A stretch of DNA of 12,046 nt, from the NCBI GenBank assembly GCA_900321915.1, contig ONXW01000144.1, positions 1 through 12,046 on the forward strand, in the 5' to 3' direction. The notes under the pieces were generated by a model that saw only the letters and a program-made list of their open reading frames with translations, was not told the DNA's origin and ran no database searches. The DNA comes from an uncultured Eubacteriales bacterium (GTDB taxonomy: Bacteria; Bacillota; Clostridia; Lachnospirales; Lachnospiraceae). This document shows, one piece after another, positions 1-6,590 of this stretch; the first letter of the stretch is position 1; each line of letters starts with the position of its first letter. A program made the translations under genes and the position numbers.

Positions 1-10
1 GTCCTCCCTG
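1..10 (-). promoter_or_regulatory. Shine-Dalgarno-like site of a probable gene outside the left edge
   Basis: Read on the minus strand the first bases are CAGGGAGGAC, a very strong ribosome-binding consensus. No start codon is visible because the window ends here, so a minus-strand gene beginning just past the left edge is inferred. The bases between this site and the stop of the Nudix gene (11-78) hold no gene. They contain a short T6 run on the minus strand without a convincing hairpin in front of it, so I cannot call a terminator there, and the unseen gene may belong to the same transcript. Confidence 0.35.
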
Positions 11-78
11 TTCCGGCCGTAGATACTTTGTGTATTTACCGGTTTACCATAGCAGAGTGCCGTCCAAAAAACGTCATA

Positions 79-723
79 TCATCCGAATTCTTTCCGGAAG
101 CGCTCCAGGAATTCATGCAGGAGAGAAGCCGTCATTCCCCAGATGACGACTTCCCTCCCCTTCACCTCAAAGCGGTAAAAATAGGCCTTGCGCTTCGCGC
201 CCCGGAAGGGATAGTTCTTTCCCCCCGGGATAAGGTCATAGGGATAATCCTCCCCCCGCACCTGTACCTGCTCCACCGTATATTCTTCCGGGACGCAGGA
301 GAGAAGCGTGGACAGCGGCAGGGTAAATGTCTCTGCCACCTCCTCCGGGTCAAAGGTTCCCCCGTAGCCTTCTATCTTCGCCAGATATGACCACACCGTG
401 CGCCCGCCGTGGGCCGCCATCTCATGCATCGGGGAGAGGACATGCACCTGCTTTTTCCGTATCATCAGCTCTTCGGCCGTCTCCCGGACTGCCGTCTCCC
501 GCGGGCTTTCCCCCGCCTCGATGCCGCCTCCGGGAAAGCAGACCTCCCCGGGCTGCCGCACGCTGCCCGCACGGATCTCAAAAAGAATCTCCGGGCCGCC
601 CGGGCCGTCCAGGACCGGGATCATCACCGCGGCGCCGTGCTCCGGGTCGCGCCCGATCCTCACCGGCGCTTTACGGCCCCAGGCCCGGTGCATCTCCTCA
701 CAGATACTGTCTGTACCATTCAT
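79..723 (-). CDS. NudL-type Nudix hydrolase (probable CoA diphosphatase)
   Basis: This is a Nudix hydrolase that probably cleaves the diphosphate bond of coenzyme A or acyl-CoA in the cytosol. The family signature is visible: the segment VRQPGEVCFPGG matches the extra motif that precedes the Nudix box in CoA-diphosphatase members (NudL/YeaB type), and the Nudix box GIEAGESPRETAVRETAEEL follows directly, with the metal-binding REXXEE core intact. The conserved glycine near the end of the box is replaced by methionine. I chose the ATG at 721-723, giving 214 residues, because AGGAG lies 8 bases upstream of it. The in-frame ATG at 745-747 adds 8 residues (MGGTGVFN) but has no ribosome-binding site. 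The gene is third in a minus-strand run after the pseudouridine synthase and acylphosphatase. The fold is certain; the CoA substrate rests on the motif only, and another nucleoside diphosphate derivative is possible. Confidence 0.88.
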   Translation of the reverse strand: MNGTDSICEEMHRAWGRKAPVRIGRDPEHGAAVMIPVLDGPGGPEILFEIRAGSVRQPGEVCFPGGGIEAGESPRETAVRETAEELMIRKKQVHVLSPMHEMAAHGGRTVWSYLAKIEGYGGTFDPEEVAETFTLPLSTLLSCVPEEYTVEQVQVRGEDYPYDLIPGGKNYPFRGAKRKAYFYRFEVKGREVVIWGMTASLLHEFLERFRKEFG

Positions 724-731
724 ATTGAAAA

Positions 732-736
732 CTCCT
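732..736 (-). promoter_or_regulatory. Ribosome-binding site that decides the Nudix start
   Basis: On the minus strand AGGAG sits 8 bases before the ATG at 721-723. It lies inside the codons of the longer reading frame that begins at 747. No comparable site precedes that longer start, so the shorter protein is favoured. Confidence 0.7.
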
Positions 737-779
737 GTTCCTCCCATAGTCTTTCGGATTCCGGAATGTCTTCCCCCAA

Positions 780-1055
780 TCAGTACCCGCGCACCCGGAA
801 GCTTCCCTCCCGCGGATCCACCGGGACAGTCTCCGACTCGATATTCGAAATCCGGATATACCTTCCCCGCTGGAGTCCCAGGATCAGCCTGTCGATCTGC
901 GCCTCTTCCCCCTGCACTTCCATCTCGACCCGCTCATCCCAGAGATTCCTGACCCATCCGGTCAGTTCCAGATCCTGGGCGAGACGCCGCGCCTGCCATC
1001 GGAAGCCGACTCCCTGCACGTCCCCTGTAAACAACAGGTGTTTCCGTATCATCAT
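780..1055 (-). CDS. acyP: Acylphosphatase
   Basis: This small cytosolic enzyme hydrolyses the carboxyl-phosphate bond of acyl phosphates such as acetyl phosphate or carbamoyl phosphate. The 91-residue length is normal for the family. The signature GDVQGVGFRW lies at residues 11-20 and GWVRN at 33-37; the arginine at 19 and asparagine at 37 correspond to the conserved catalytic Arg and Asn. The protein starts with two consecutive ATG codons, and the purine-rich GAAAGGAAAGGAAAA just upstream could serve either, so the start is uncertain by one codon. It lies about 60 bases after the pseudouridine synthase and about 55 bases before the chosen Nudix start, on the same strand, so cotranscription is likely. 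No functional link among the three enzymes is evident beyond general housekeeping. Confidence 0.93.
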   Translation of the reverse strand: MMIRKHLLFTGDVQGVGFRWQARRLAQDLELTGWVRNLWDERVEMEVQGEEAQIDRLILGLQRGRYIRISNIESETVPVDPREGSFRVRGY

Positions 1056-1114
1056 GGCTTTTCCTTTCCTTTCTGCTGTGCCGGGGCAGACCCCGGCCCC
1101 TGTTCCTTCGGGAT

Positions 1115-1852
1115 TCAGTTTTCCCCGGGTTCATCCGGCAGGTGAAATCTCCGGAATGCGCTGTGGTCCGGCCTGGCGCGGAAGGTCATCCTCCGCCCCG
1201 TCCCCGGGTGGATAAAGGAGAGCTTCTCCGCAAAGAGGGCCGGCCCCTCGCTGCGCCTTCCCTGCCAGGCGGGATTATACTTGACATCCCCCTCCAGGGG
1301 CAGGCCGCGGGAAGCAAACTGGACCCGGATCTGGTGGTGGCGCCCCGTCTGGAGAAAGACCCGCACCAGGGTATAGCCGCCGTACGGGTCATCCGGGTCC
1401 GCGATTCGCTCCACCGCTTCCCAGGAAAGAGTGGCCAGGCGCGCCCCCTCCACAGTATCATCCACAACCGCGGAGAGATTGTTTTTCCCGTCTTTCCACA
1501 GGTAATCCACATAGGTTCCGTCTTTTTCCACCGTCTGTCCACACAGGACGGCGAGATACGTCTTCTCCATCCTCTCATCCTGTACCTGCTTCGAGAGGTG
1601 CGCCGCCGCCTCCCTGGTCTTCGCGTACACCATCACGCCGCCCACCTGCCGGTCCAGCCTGTGGATAACCGCGATATAGGGGGAGTTCCCTTTTTCCCCG
1701 GCCGATGTGGATATCTGTGTGGATAACAGGTGGTTTTTCAGGATGCTGACCATGTCCGGCGCGCTCCCCCGGCTTTCCTGGGCGTCGACGCCCGCCGGTT
1801 TTTTCACCACGATCAGCTCCGCATCCTCATACAGTATGTCCGGTCTTATCAT
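1115..1852 (-). CDS. RluA-family RNA pseudouridine synthase
   Basis: This enzyme isomerises specific uridines to pseudouridine in rRNA or tRNA. The family core HRLDR is at residues 64-68, with D67 as the catalytic aspartate, and runs on as QVGGVMVYAKT. The second conserved block TGRHHQIRV (normally TGRTHQIRV) lies near residue 180, followed by a variant LPLEGDVKY of the usual LGDXXY block. At 245 residues there is no N-terminal S4 domain, as in the shorter RluA/RluC/TruC-like members, so the target RNA cannot be told from sequence. AAGGAAGG lies a few bases before the ATG at 1850-1852. It is the first gene of the leftward operon and is divergent from the TrhA gene across a 173-base control region. 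Family assignment is secure; site specificity is unknown. Confidence 0.92.
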   Translation of the reverse strand: MIRPDILYEDAELIVVKKPAGVDAQESRGSAPDMVSILKNHLLSTQISTSAGEKGNSPYIAVIHRLDRQVGGVMVYAKTREAAAHLSKQVQDERMEKTYLAVLCGQTVEKDGTYVDYLWKDGKNNLSAVVDDTVEGARLATLSWEAVERIADPDDPYGGYTLVRVFLQTGRHHQIRVQFASRGLPLEGDVKYNPAWQGRRSEGPALFAEKLSFIHPGTGRRMTFRARPDHSAFRRFHLPDEPGEN

Positions 1853-1873
1853 AAATCCTTCCTTTTTTCATAA

Positions 1874-1896
1874 CTGACGCTTGCATCCGGCATCAG
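1874..1896 (-). other. Hairpin in the leader of the leftward operon
   Basis: On the minus strand CTGATGC and GCGTCAG form a 7-base-pair stem (one G-T pair) with a 9-base loop, between the candidate -10 boxes and the ribosome-binding site of the pseudouridine synthase. No T-tract follows, so it is not a terminator. It may be chance or a leader structure. Confidence 0.3.
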
Positions 1897-1900
1897 AAAA

Positions 1901-1942
1901 TAGTATAGTATAGTTACACATAGTTTTAAAAACTACATAATA
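1901..1942. promoter_or_regulatory. Candidate divergent promoter/operator region
   Basis: This AT-rich stretch separates two divergently transcribed genes in otherwise GC-rich DNA. On the minus strand two overlapping TATACT hexamers (1902-1907 and 1907-1912) could be -10 boxes for the pseudouridine-synthase operon, though no good -35 is visible. On the plus strand CATAAT at 1936-1941 lies 16 bases after TTACAC at 1914-1919, a weak match for the TrhA promoter. The perfect palindrome TAGTTTT-A-AAAACTA (1921-1935) sits between them, and TAGTA/TAGTA/TAGTT repeat every 5 bases from 1901. A repressor at the palindrome would cover both promoters. The sequence features are directly seen; promoter and operator roles are inferred. 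Confidence 0.45.
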
Positions 1943-1967
1943 CGGTTTTTATCAATATATCATGCGC

Positions 1968-2009
1968 TGCGGATAACCCGCAAGAGACGCGGTCTTAGGG
2001 AAGACCGCG
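1968..2009 (+). promoter_or_regulatory. Tandem hairpins in the trhA leader
   Basis: Two adjacent perfect stems precede the TrhA ribosome-binding site. The first is TGCGG-ATAAC-CCGCA (1968-1982). The second is CGCGGTCTT-AGGG-AAGACCGCG (1988-2009), 9 base pairs with a 4-base loop. The second ends right where the GGGAAAGGAG ribosome-binding region (2009-2018) begins. Neither has a T-tract, so they are not intrinsic terminators. They could protect the mRNA 5' end or control ribosome access. I do not recognise a known riboswitch class. Confidence 0.55.
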
Positions 2010-2025
2010 GGAAAGGAGCTGTTCC

Positions 2026-2691
2026 ATGAAAGAACGATTCATTACAGTAAAAGACCCGGGCAGCGCCCTGACACATTTTATCGGTATGGCCGGCGCCGTC
2101 ACGGCCGCCGTACCGCTGCTGGTCAAAGCCGCCCGGGAATCGGAATCTGGTTTTCTCCGCGTTGTGGCGCTTTCTGTCTTTATTGTCAGCATGATCCTGC
2201 TCTATACCGCCAGCACCGTGTACCACACCTTCAATATCTCCGCCCGTGTGAACCGGATCCTGCGGAAAATCGATCACATGATGATCTATGTCCTGATAGC
2301 GGGGAGCTACACGCCCGTCTGCCTGATTGTGCTCGGGAACGCTTCCGGCCTGCGGCTGCTCATCCTGGTATGGGCCATCGCCGCCGCCGGGATACTGATG
2401 GGCGCGCTCTGGATAGGCTGCCCGAAGTGGTTTTCCTCCCTTGTCTACATCGCCATGGGCTGGGTCTGCCTCACCGCGATCGGGCAGATCGTCGCCGCGC
2501 TTCCCCGGGGGGCCTTCGGCTGGCTTCTCGCGGGCGGGATCATCTACACCGCGGGGGGCATCATCTACGCGCTGCGTATGCCCGTATTCAACGCGAAATT
2601 CCGCTATTTCGGCTCCCACGAGCTCTTCCACGTATTTGTCATGGCGGGAAGCTTCTGCCACTACATCATGATGTACGCGTATGTGGCGTGA
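2026..2691 (+). CDS. trhA: TrhA / hemolysin III family integral membrane protein
   Basis: This is a bacterial member of the hemolysin III/TrhA family, related to PAQR receptors and placed in the cytoplasmic membrane. The 221 residues contain about seven hydrophobic segments, as expected. The family's putative metal ligands are all present: H67 in STVYHTF, D83-H84 in KIDHMMIYV, then H198 and H202 in GSHELFHVF, with a further histidine at 212. Homologues have been linked to membrane-lipid homeostasis, and the old name hemolysin does not imply a toxin. AAGGAG lies about 8 bases before the ATG. It is the only plus-strand gene here, monocistronic, with its own leader and a strong intrinsic terminator downstream that lies inside the convergent gene. 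The family is certain; the biochemical activity is not known from sequence. Confidence 0.9.
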   Translation: MKERFITVKDPGSALTHFIGMAGAVTAAVPLLVKAARESESGFLRVVALSVFIVSMILLYTASTVYHTFNISARVNRILRKIDHMMIYVLIAGSYTPVCLIVLGNASGLRLLILVWAIAAAGILMGALWIGCPKWFSSLVYIAMGWVCLTAIGQIVAALPRGAFGWLLAGGIIYTAGGIIYALRMPVFNAKFRYFGSHELFHVFVMAGSFCHYIMMYAYVA

Positions 2692-2696
2692 GCATT

Positions 2697-2721
2697 TCCC
2701 GCTTCCCGTAAGGGAACGGGA
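2697..2721. other. Hairpin between the convergent stop codons
   Basis: TCCCG-C-TTCCC, loop GTAA, GGGAA-CGGGA forms a 10-base-pair stem with one bulged C. It lies 6 bases after the TrhA stop codon and 8 bases beyond the end of the convergent nuclease gene on the other strand. Neither side has a convincing T-tract, so it is more likely an mRNA 3'-end or weak bidirectional structure than a classic terminator. Confidence 0.5.
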
Positions 2722-2729
2722 CGCATTTC

Positions 2730-3842
2730 TCAGCTGTTCCAGCCCGGAAACTCAATACGGTTCGCAAACCTGTCCGACCCGCCTCCCCGGCGGTCGGACC
2801 TTTTTTCATTTTCCCCCGCAGTTCCGGACCCTTCCGCGGGCCCTGCCTGTATATCGGGTGCGGAAGTCTCAGTCCCCCTGCGCAGCCCCTGCATATCTTT
2901 TGTCGGCCGGATGTTGGAATCCAGGAACCGATTGAAGCCGAGCCAGCCGTTTTTGTTGCCGGCGCCGCCGGAGGAGAGCGCTTCCATCATCGTCTCCAGC
3001 TTCGCGTCCGTGTTGTCCGCGAAAGAAAGGGCCAGCGCCTCCAGCAGGGCCGGTTTTTTCGGGGAGCCGTACTCCAGCTCGCCGTGGTGCGCGAGGATAC
3101 AGTGCTCCAGTTCCCGCCCCAGCTTCTCCGGGAAGCCGTCGATCTCCCGGATCCTGTCGTGCACCATCTGTGTGCCGATGATAATGTGGCCGATGAGCTG
3201 TCCCCCGTCGGTATAATCATTCTCCGGGAAGGCGGACAGCTCCTGCACCTTGCCGATATCGTGGAACAGGGCCGCCGTCAGCAGCAGATCCCGGTCCAGC
3301 ATCTCATAGTTTTTCGAAAGGTACTCGCAGAGGTTCATGACGCTCAGCGTGTGCTGCAGCAGCCCCCCCACAAAGCCGTGGTGGACGCTCTTCGCCGCGG
3401 AGTGATAGCAGAATGCCTTCAGGAACTCTTTGTCATCCACGTAGCAGCTCACCGCCAGCTGTTTCAGGTACGGGTTTTCGATGGACATCACCAGCGCCTT
3501 GAGCTCCTGGTACATTTCCTTCAGGTTCCTCGGGCTCACCGGCAGGTAATCCGCCGGCCGGTACTCCCCTTCCTCCGCGCGGCGGATCCGCCGGATATTC
3601 AGCTGCCGGTTTCCCTGGTACAGGATGACATCCCCCTCGATATGGGCGTAGTCCAGGGCCTCAAAGTCCCCAATCCCCGGGGAAGTCAGGTCCCATATCT
3701 TCGCGTCGATGGTCCCCGTCCTGTCCTGCAGGACCACATTCGCGTATTCTTTTCCGTTCCTGGTCACGGCAATCTGCCGGTTCTTCACGAGATACACGTC
3801 GGAAACCCGGTATCCCTCCGTAAACTGTTCAATATATCTCAT
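2730..3842 (-). CDS. YhaM-type OB-fold/HD-domain 3'-5' exoribonuclease with C-terminal extension
   Basis: This resembles YhaM of Bacillus, a cytosolic 3'-5' exoribonuclease of mRNA turnover. Residues 1 to about 95 form an OB-type nucleic-acid-binding domain (for example LQDRTGTIDAKIWD). The rest is an HD metal-dependent domain: HHGFVGGLLQHTLSV from 154, HDIGK at 194-198, then H219 and ILAHHGE around 249-255. The conserved part ends at about residue 314 with GFNRFLDSNIRPT, close to the usual length of YhaM. A further 56 residues follow, rich in Gly, Arg, Glu and Ser and of low complexity. Their DNA includes the intrinsic terminator of the convergent TrhA gene. The ATG directly abuts the TAG stop of the upstream PDZ protein, with GGAGAG as ribosome-binding site, so translation is coupled. 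The tail may reflect a lost stop or a frame slip. Assignment as YhaM-like is strong; RNA specificity is inferred. Confidence 0.88.
   Translation of the reverse strand: MRYIEQFTEGYRVSDVYLVKNRQIAVTRNGKEYANVVLQDRTGTIDAKIWDLTSPGIGDFEALDYAHIEGDVILYQGNRQLNIRRIRRAEEGEYRPADYLPVSPRNLKEMYQELKALVMSIENPYLKQLAVSCYVDDKEFLKAFCYHSAAKSVHHGFVGGLLQHTLSVMNLCEYLSKNYEMLDRDLLLTAALFHDIGKVQELSAFPENDYTDGGQLIGHIIIGTQMVHDRIREIDGFPEKLGRELEHCILAHHGELEYGSPKKPALLEALALSFADNTDAKLETMMEALSSGGAGNKNGWLGFNRFLDSNIRPTKDMQGLRRGTETSAPDIQAGPAEGSGTAGENEKRSDRRGGGSDRFANRIEFPGWNS
2772..2806 (+). terminator. Intrinsic terminator of trhA, inside the convergent gene
   Basis: GTCCGAC (2772-2778) pairs with GTCGGAC (2793-2799), and CGCC with GGCG closes the inner stem around the loop TCCCC, leaving one bulged C. 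T6 follows at 2801-2806 on the plus strand. It lies about 80 bases after the TrhA stop and encodes residues about 348-357 of the nuclease on the other strand. On the minus strand the hairpin is preceded by A6 and not followed by T, so it should terminate only rightward transcripts. Confidence 0.85.
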
Positions 3843-5162
3843 CTATCTCTCCGCTATCTTCACTTCAAATGTAATCTCCCGGAAGTCCTCCCGGCCGGCC
3901 CGCATCACCGTCACCGTCAGGGTCTCCCCCGGAGTAGTGCTCTCGATGCGGGAGCGCAGGTCTCCCTGGGAGACCACAGGCTCTTCCCCGTAGCTGACAA
4001 TGATGTCCCCGTTCTGGATTCCCGCCTGGTACGCGGGGCCGTCAGGAATCACATCCGTCACGTAGGCGCCCTCCGGCATGCCGGTCTGCTGCATGGTTTC
4101 GTTCACGTCCCGGAAGCGGGCGCCGAAATACGGCAGCTTCTCCCCGTTGGACATGAAAGTCATCTGTCTCTTATACCCTGAAATCCCGAAAACCTCGGTG
4201 AGCCCGGCCCCGCCGGAGGTTCCGGTGTCCCGGACCGCCCAGCCGACGACCTCCCCCGCCATATTGATGAAGAAGGTCATCTTCTCCGTGTCCGCCGGGG
4301 CGTCCACATAGAACACGCGTCCCACGCCGTCGATGACGGAAACATTTTCCTCTATGCTGGCCACCGTTCCCCCCGTCACGGAATGCATCCGCCCGGCCGG
4401 CGCGCCGATGCCCAGGACGTAATCGCCCTGCTGCAGCTGGAAGGAATTGCCCAGCGGCAGGACCTTCGCCTGCTCCAGTATTCCTTCCGGGACATCCGAG
4501 GGGCTTACGGAGAGGACCGCCATCTTCATCAGGCTGTCGCTCCCCTTCAGGACTGCGGGCACCGCTGTCCCTCCGGCAAATGCCACCTTCAGGGAATCCG
4601 CTTCCCCGGTCCCCTCCGAGGCGGAGAGCACCAGGATCTCCTCCGGGGTCATGGCCACGATGACCCCCGCGCAGCTGTCGGAACTCTCCACCTGGTTCCC
4701 GAAGATATCCTCGTCCTGGGTGCCGGAGTACACTGTCACTATCCCCGGGTCCGCGTTCTTTCCTATCTCCTGGACCGCGGCGTAGAAGGCCTGCAGCATA
4801 TCCCCGTTAACGGTGTAGCTGCTCATCGCCTGGTCCACCGCCTTGTCCACGGCCTCGTCAATCCTGCGCTCCGCCTCCCTGGACTCCCTTGTCTCCTCCG
4901 CCCGGCTCTCCGAGGGAGACATGGTGGTCGTCTCCGGGACGTCCGCCGTAAATTCTATGGAGCTTTCCGCCCTGGTTTCCCGGATGCCGAGTCTTCTCTC
5001 GGCAACCGGCCTGACGGCCGCGAATGTCACGGCCGATACAGCCCCGAACAGCACGCCGAGGCCCGAAAACAGCACTGCCCGTTTCAGGATATCCTTCCTG
5101 GTCAGCGGCGGCCGGACTATCTTCTGACGGATAAATTCCCGATCATTTTCTCTATCTGCCAT
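3843..5162 (-). CDS. Membrane-anchored HtrA-like PDZ protein with degenerate catalytic triad (pseudoprotease)
   Basis: The 439 residues follow the HtrA/DegP (S1C) layout: a short cytoplasmic N-terminus, one membrane helix at about 28-50, a Ser/Glu/Arg-rich linker (60-110), a trypsin-like domain (120-325) and a PDZ domain (340-437, with AYVTDVIPDGPAYQAGIQNG). The protease-like domain keeps structural landmarks such as AGVIV, AVLSV, GIGAPAG and NMAGEVVG. The catalytic residues are gone. The usual TNXHVV region reads ILVLSASEG, the Asp position in TDLAVL is K213 (MKMAVL), and GNSGGP is replaced by EKMTFF. The whole protein has one histidine, H260, outside the active site. It is therefore probably not a protease but an extracytoplasmic binding or scaffold protein. 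Its ATG lies 1 base after the kinase stop and its stop abuts the yhaM ATG, so the three genes are translationally coupled. A regulatory role for the kinase is an inference. Confidence 0.85.
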   Translation of the reverse strand: MADRENDREFIRQKIVRPPLTRKDILKRAVLFSGLGVLFGAVSAVTFAAVRPVAERRLGIRETRAESSIEFTADVPETTTMSPSESRAEETRESREAERRIDEAVDKAVDQAMSSYTVNGDMLQAFYAAVQEIGKNADPGIVTVYSGTQDEDIFGNQVESSDSCAGVIVAMTPEEILVLSASEGTGEADSLKVAFAGGTAVPAVLKGSDSLMKMAVLSVSPSDVPEGILEQAKVLPLGNSFQLQQGDYVLGIGAPAGRMHSVTGGTVASIEENVSVIDGVGRVFYVDAPADTEKMTFFINMAGEVVGWAVRDTGTSGGAGLTEVFGISGYKRQMTFMSNGEKLPYFGARFRDVNETMQQTGMPEGAYVTDVIPDGPAYQAGIQNGDIIVSYGEEPVVSQGDLRSRIESTTPGETLTVTVMRAGREDFREITFEVKIAER

Positions 5163-5163
5163 A

Positions 5164-6573
5164 TCAGACTCCAGATTCTTTCACCTTGGGAAGGCTGAAG
5201 ATAAACTCTGAACCAACGCCCTCCGTACTGATTACATCGATATTTTCCCCATGGGCCTGTATGATCTCACGGACGATGGACAGTCCGAGACCGATTCCTT
5301 TTTTGTCACGTCCGCGCGATAAATCTGTCTTGTAAAAGCGTTCCCAGATACGCTGCTGGCTTTTGGCCGGGATCCCGATGCCCGTATCCTTCACGGACAC
5401 ATACACCTTGTCCCCGCGGTCGGAAACGGTGATGTAGATGACGCCGCCCTCCCGGCTGAACTTGATGGCGTTGTCGATCAGGTTGTAGAGCACCTGCTGG
5501 ATCTTGCCGAAGTCGGCGTACACCATCTGGATTGTGTCGGAAAACGTCAGGTCAAAGGTGATTCCCTTCTCGGCGCAGGCGCCCTCAAAAGCGGCCGCCG
5601 TATCGCGTATGGTATGGTTGATGTCAAAACTGGATTTTGTGAGATAGCCGTCCGGTCCCAGCGAGTTCAGCGTCAGCATCCCTTCCGTCAGCTTGTTCAG
5701 GCGCTGGGTCTCGGAAATGACGATATTCAGGTACTTCGGGTACTGCTCCTGGGGAATGGTCCCGTCCAGGATAGCCTCCAGGTACCCTTTGATGGATGTC
5801 AGCGGCGAGCGGAAGTCGTGGGAGACGTTGGCAATGAATTTCCTCTGCCGTTCCTCCCCCTTCGCTATCTCGTCCGACATATAGTTGAGCGTGCCCTGCA
5901 GATACCCGATCTCGTCCTGGCTGGTCACGGGAATGTTGTATTCAAAGTCTCCCTCGGCGTACTTCCTGGCCCCGTAGGTGATCCTGCGGAGCGGCACGTA
6001 CACATAGATCGTAAAAGCCAGGAGAATCAGGAACGACAGCCCGAACAGGATCAGGGCCGTCAGGTAGACCACATTCAGGAAATGGTTCTCCTCCCTGGTT
6101 ACCACGCTCATGGGCAGATGGAGGAAAACATATCCGTACGTAGCCATATCCCCGGTGACGGGGGCCGAAACGCTGAGCACCTCCTCCCGGAAACAGTCGT
6201 AGAAGTTCCCGGTGGTATACAGCCGGTTTCCCCGGCTTGTGGGGTCAAACCCCTCCAGGGTCTGTCCCTCGCGGATATGTCCGCTGTCCGCGACGATAGT
6301 GCCTTCCCGGTCAATGATCCAGGCCTCGGCGCCGTGGAATGCGGCGGCCGCTTCCAGCCTCGGGAAGGCGGTTTTCAGGTTCAGGGCATGATCCTTGTAG
6401 TCTTCGCTGCAGCTGTCGGCGATCAGTGACGCCTCGTCGTACAGTCTGTCGGTGTAGACACTCACCAGATAATTCCTCGTCATCCGGGATGAGAACGTGA
6501 CAATGGCCAGGAACCCCAGCAGGGCGAAGGCAAGGTAGGCCAGAATCAGTTTATTGTAAATGGAATGAAACAT
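5164..6573 (-). CDS. Two-component sensor histidine kinase
   Basis: This inner-membrane kinase (469 residues) should phosphorylate the response regulator encoded just upstream. TM1 is at about 8-27, an extracytoplasmic sensor region at 30-164 (with AWIIDREGTIVADSG, resembling a Cache/PAS-type sheet), TM2 at 165-193, then HAMP (194-245). The H-box SHDFRSPLTS carries the phospho-acceptor H252. The ATPase lobe shows the N-box NLIDNAIKFS (N364, N368), the G1 box DTGIGIP (396-402) and the G2 box GIGLGLSI (426-433). All key residues are intact. GTAGGAGG, overlapping the stop of the response regulator, lies about 13 bases before the ATG, slightly far but the only good site. The signal it senses is unknown. 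The pseudoprotease encoded 1 base downstream, also facing outward, is a candidate accessory. Confidence 0.95.
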   Translation of the reverse strand: MFHSIYNKLILAYLAFALLGFLAIVTFSSRMTRNYLVSVYTDRLYDEASLIADSCSEDYKDHALNLKTAFPRLEAAAAFHGAEAWIIDREGTIVADSGHIREGQTLEGFDPTSRGNRLYTTGNFYDCFREEVLSVSAPVTGDMATYGYVFLHLPMSVVTREENHFLNVVYLTALILFGLSFLILLAFTIYVYVPLRRITYGARKYAEGDFEYNIPVTSQDEIGYLQGTLNYMSDEIAKGEERQRKFIANVSHDFRSPLTSIKGYLEAILDGTIPQEQYPKYLNIVISETQRLNKLTEGMLTLNSLGPDGYLTKSSFDINHTIRDTAAAFEGACAEKGITFDLTFSDTIQMVYADFGKIQQVLYNLIDNAIKFSREGGVIYITVSDRGDKVYVSVKDTGIGIPAKSQQRIWERFYKTDLSRGRDKKGIGLGLSIVREIIQAHGENIDVISTEGVGSEFIFSLPKVKESGV

Positions 6574-6590
6574 ATTCGGTCCGCAGCCTC

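Noticed and set aside
745..747. ATG as start of the Nudix gene
   Set aside because: No ribosome-binding site upstream, whereas the ATG at 721-723 has AGGAG at ideal spacing.
409..1215. A 268-codon plus-strand open frame opposite the Nudix and acylphosphatase genes
   Set aside because: It covers two clear minus-strand enzymes and the gap between them; Pro/Arg/Ser-rich shadow without motifs.
1988..2009. The leader hairpin as an intrinsic terminator
   Set aside because: No T-tract follows on either strand; the plus-strand side runs straight into the ribosome-binding site.
1960..2661. A 233-codon minus-strand open frame opposite trhA
   Set aside because: The plus strand encodes a clear seven-helix TrhA protein; the reverse frame is hydrophilic and motif-free.
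2026..2691. A true haemolysin or toxin
   Set aside because: The name hemolysin III is historical; the sequence is a standard seven-helix TrhA/PAQR-like membrane protein in a housekeeping setting.
3084..4181. A 365-codon plus-strand open frame across the yhaM and HtrA-like genes
   Set aside because: Antisense shadow with no recognisable domain, spanning two coupled genes on the other strand.
3843..5162. Active HtrA/DegP serine protease
   Set aside because: None of the three catalytic residues can be placed, and the GNSGG motif is absent.
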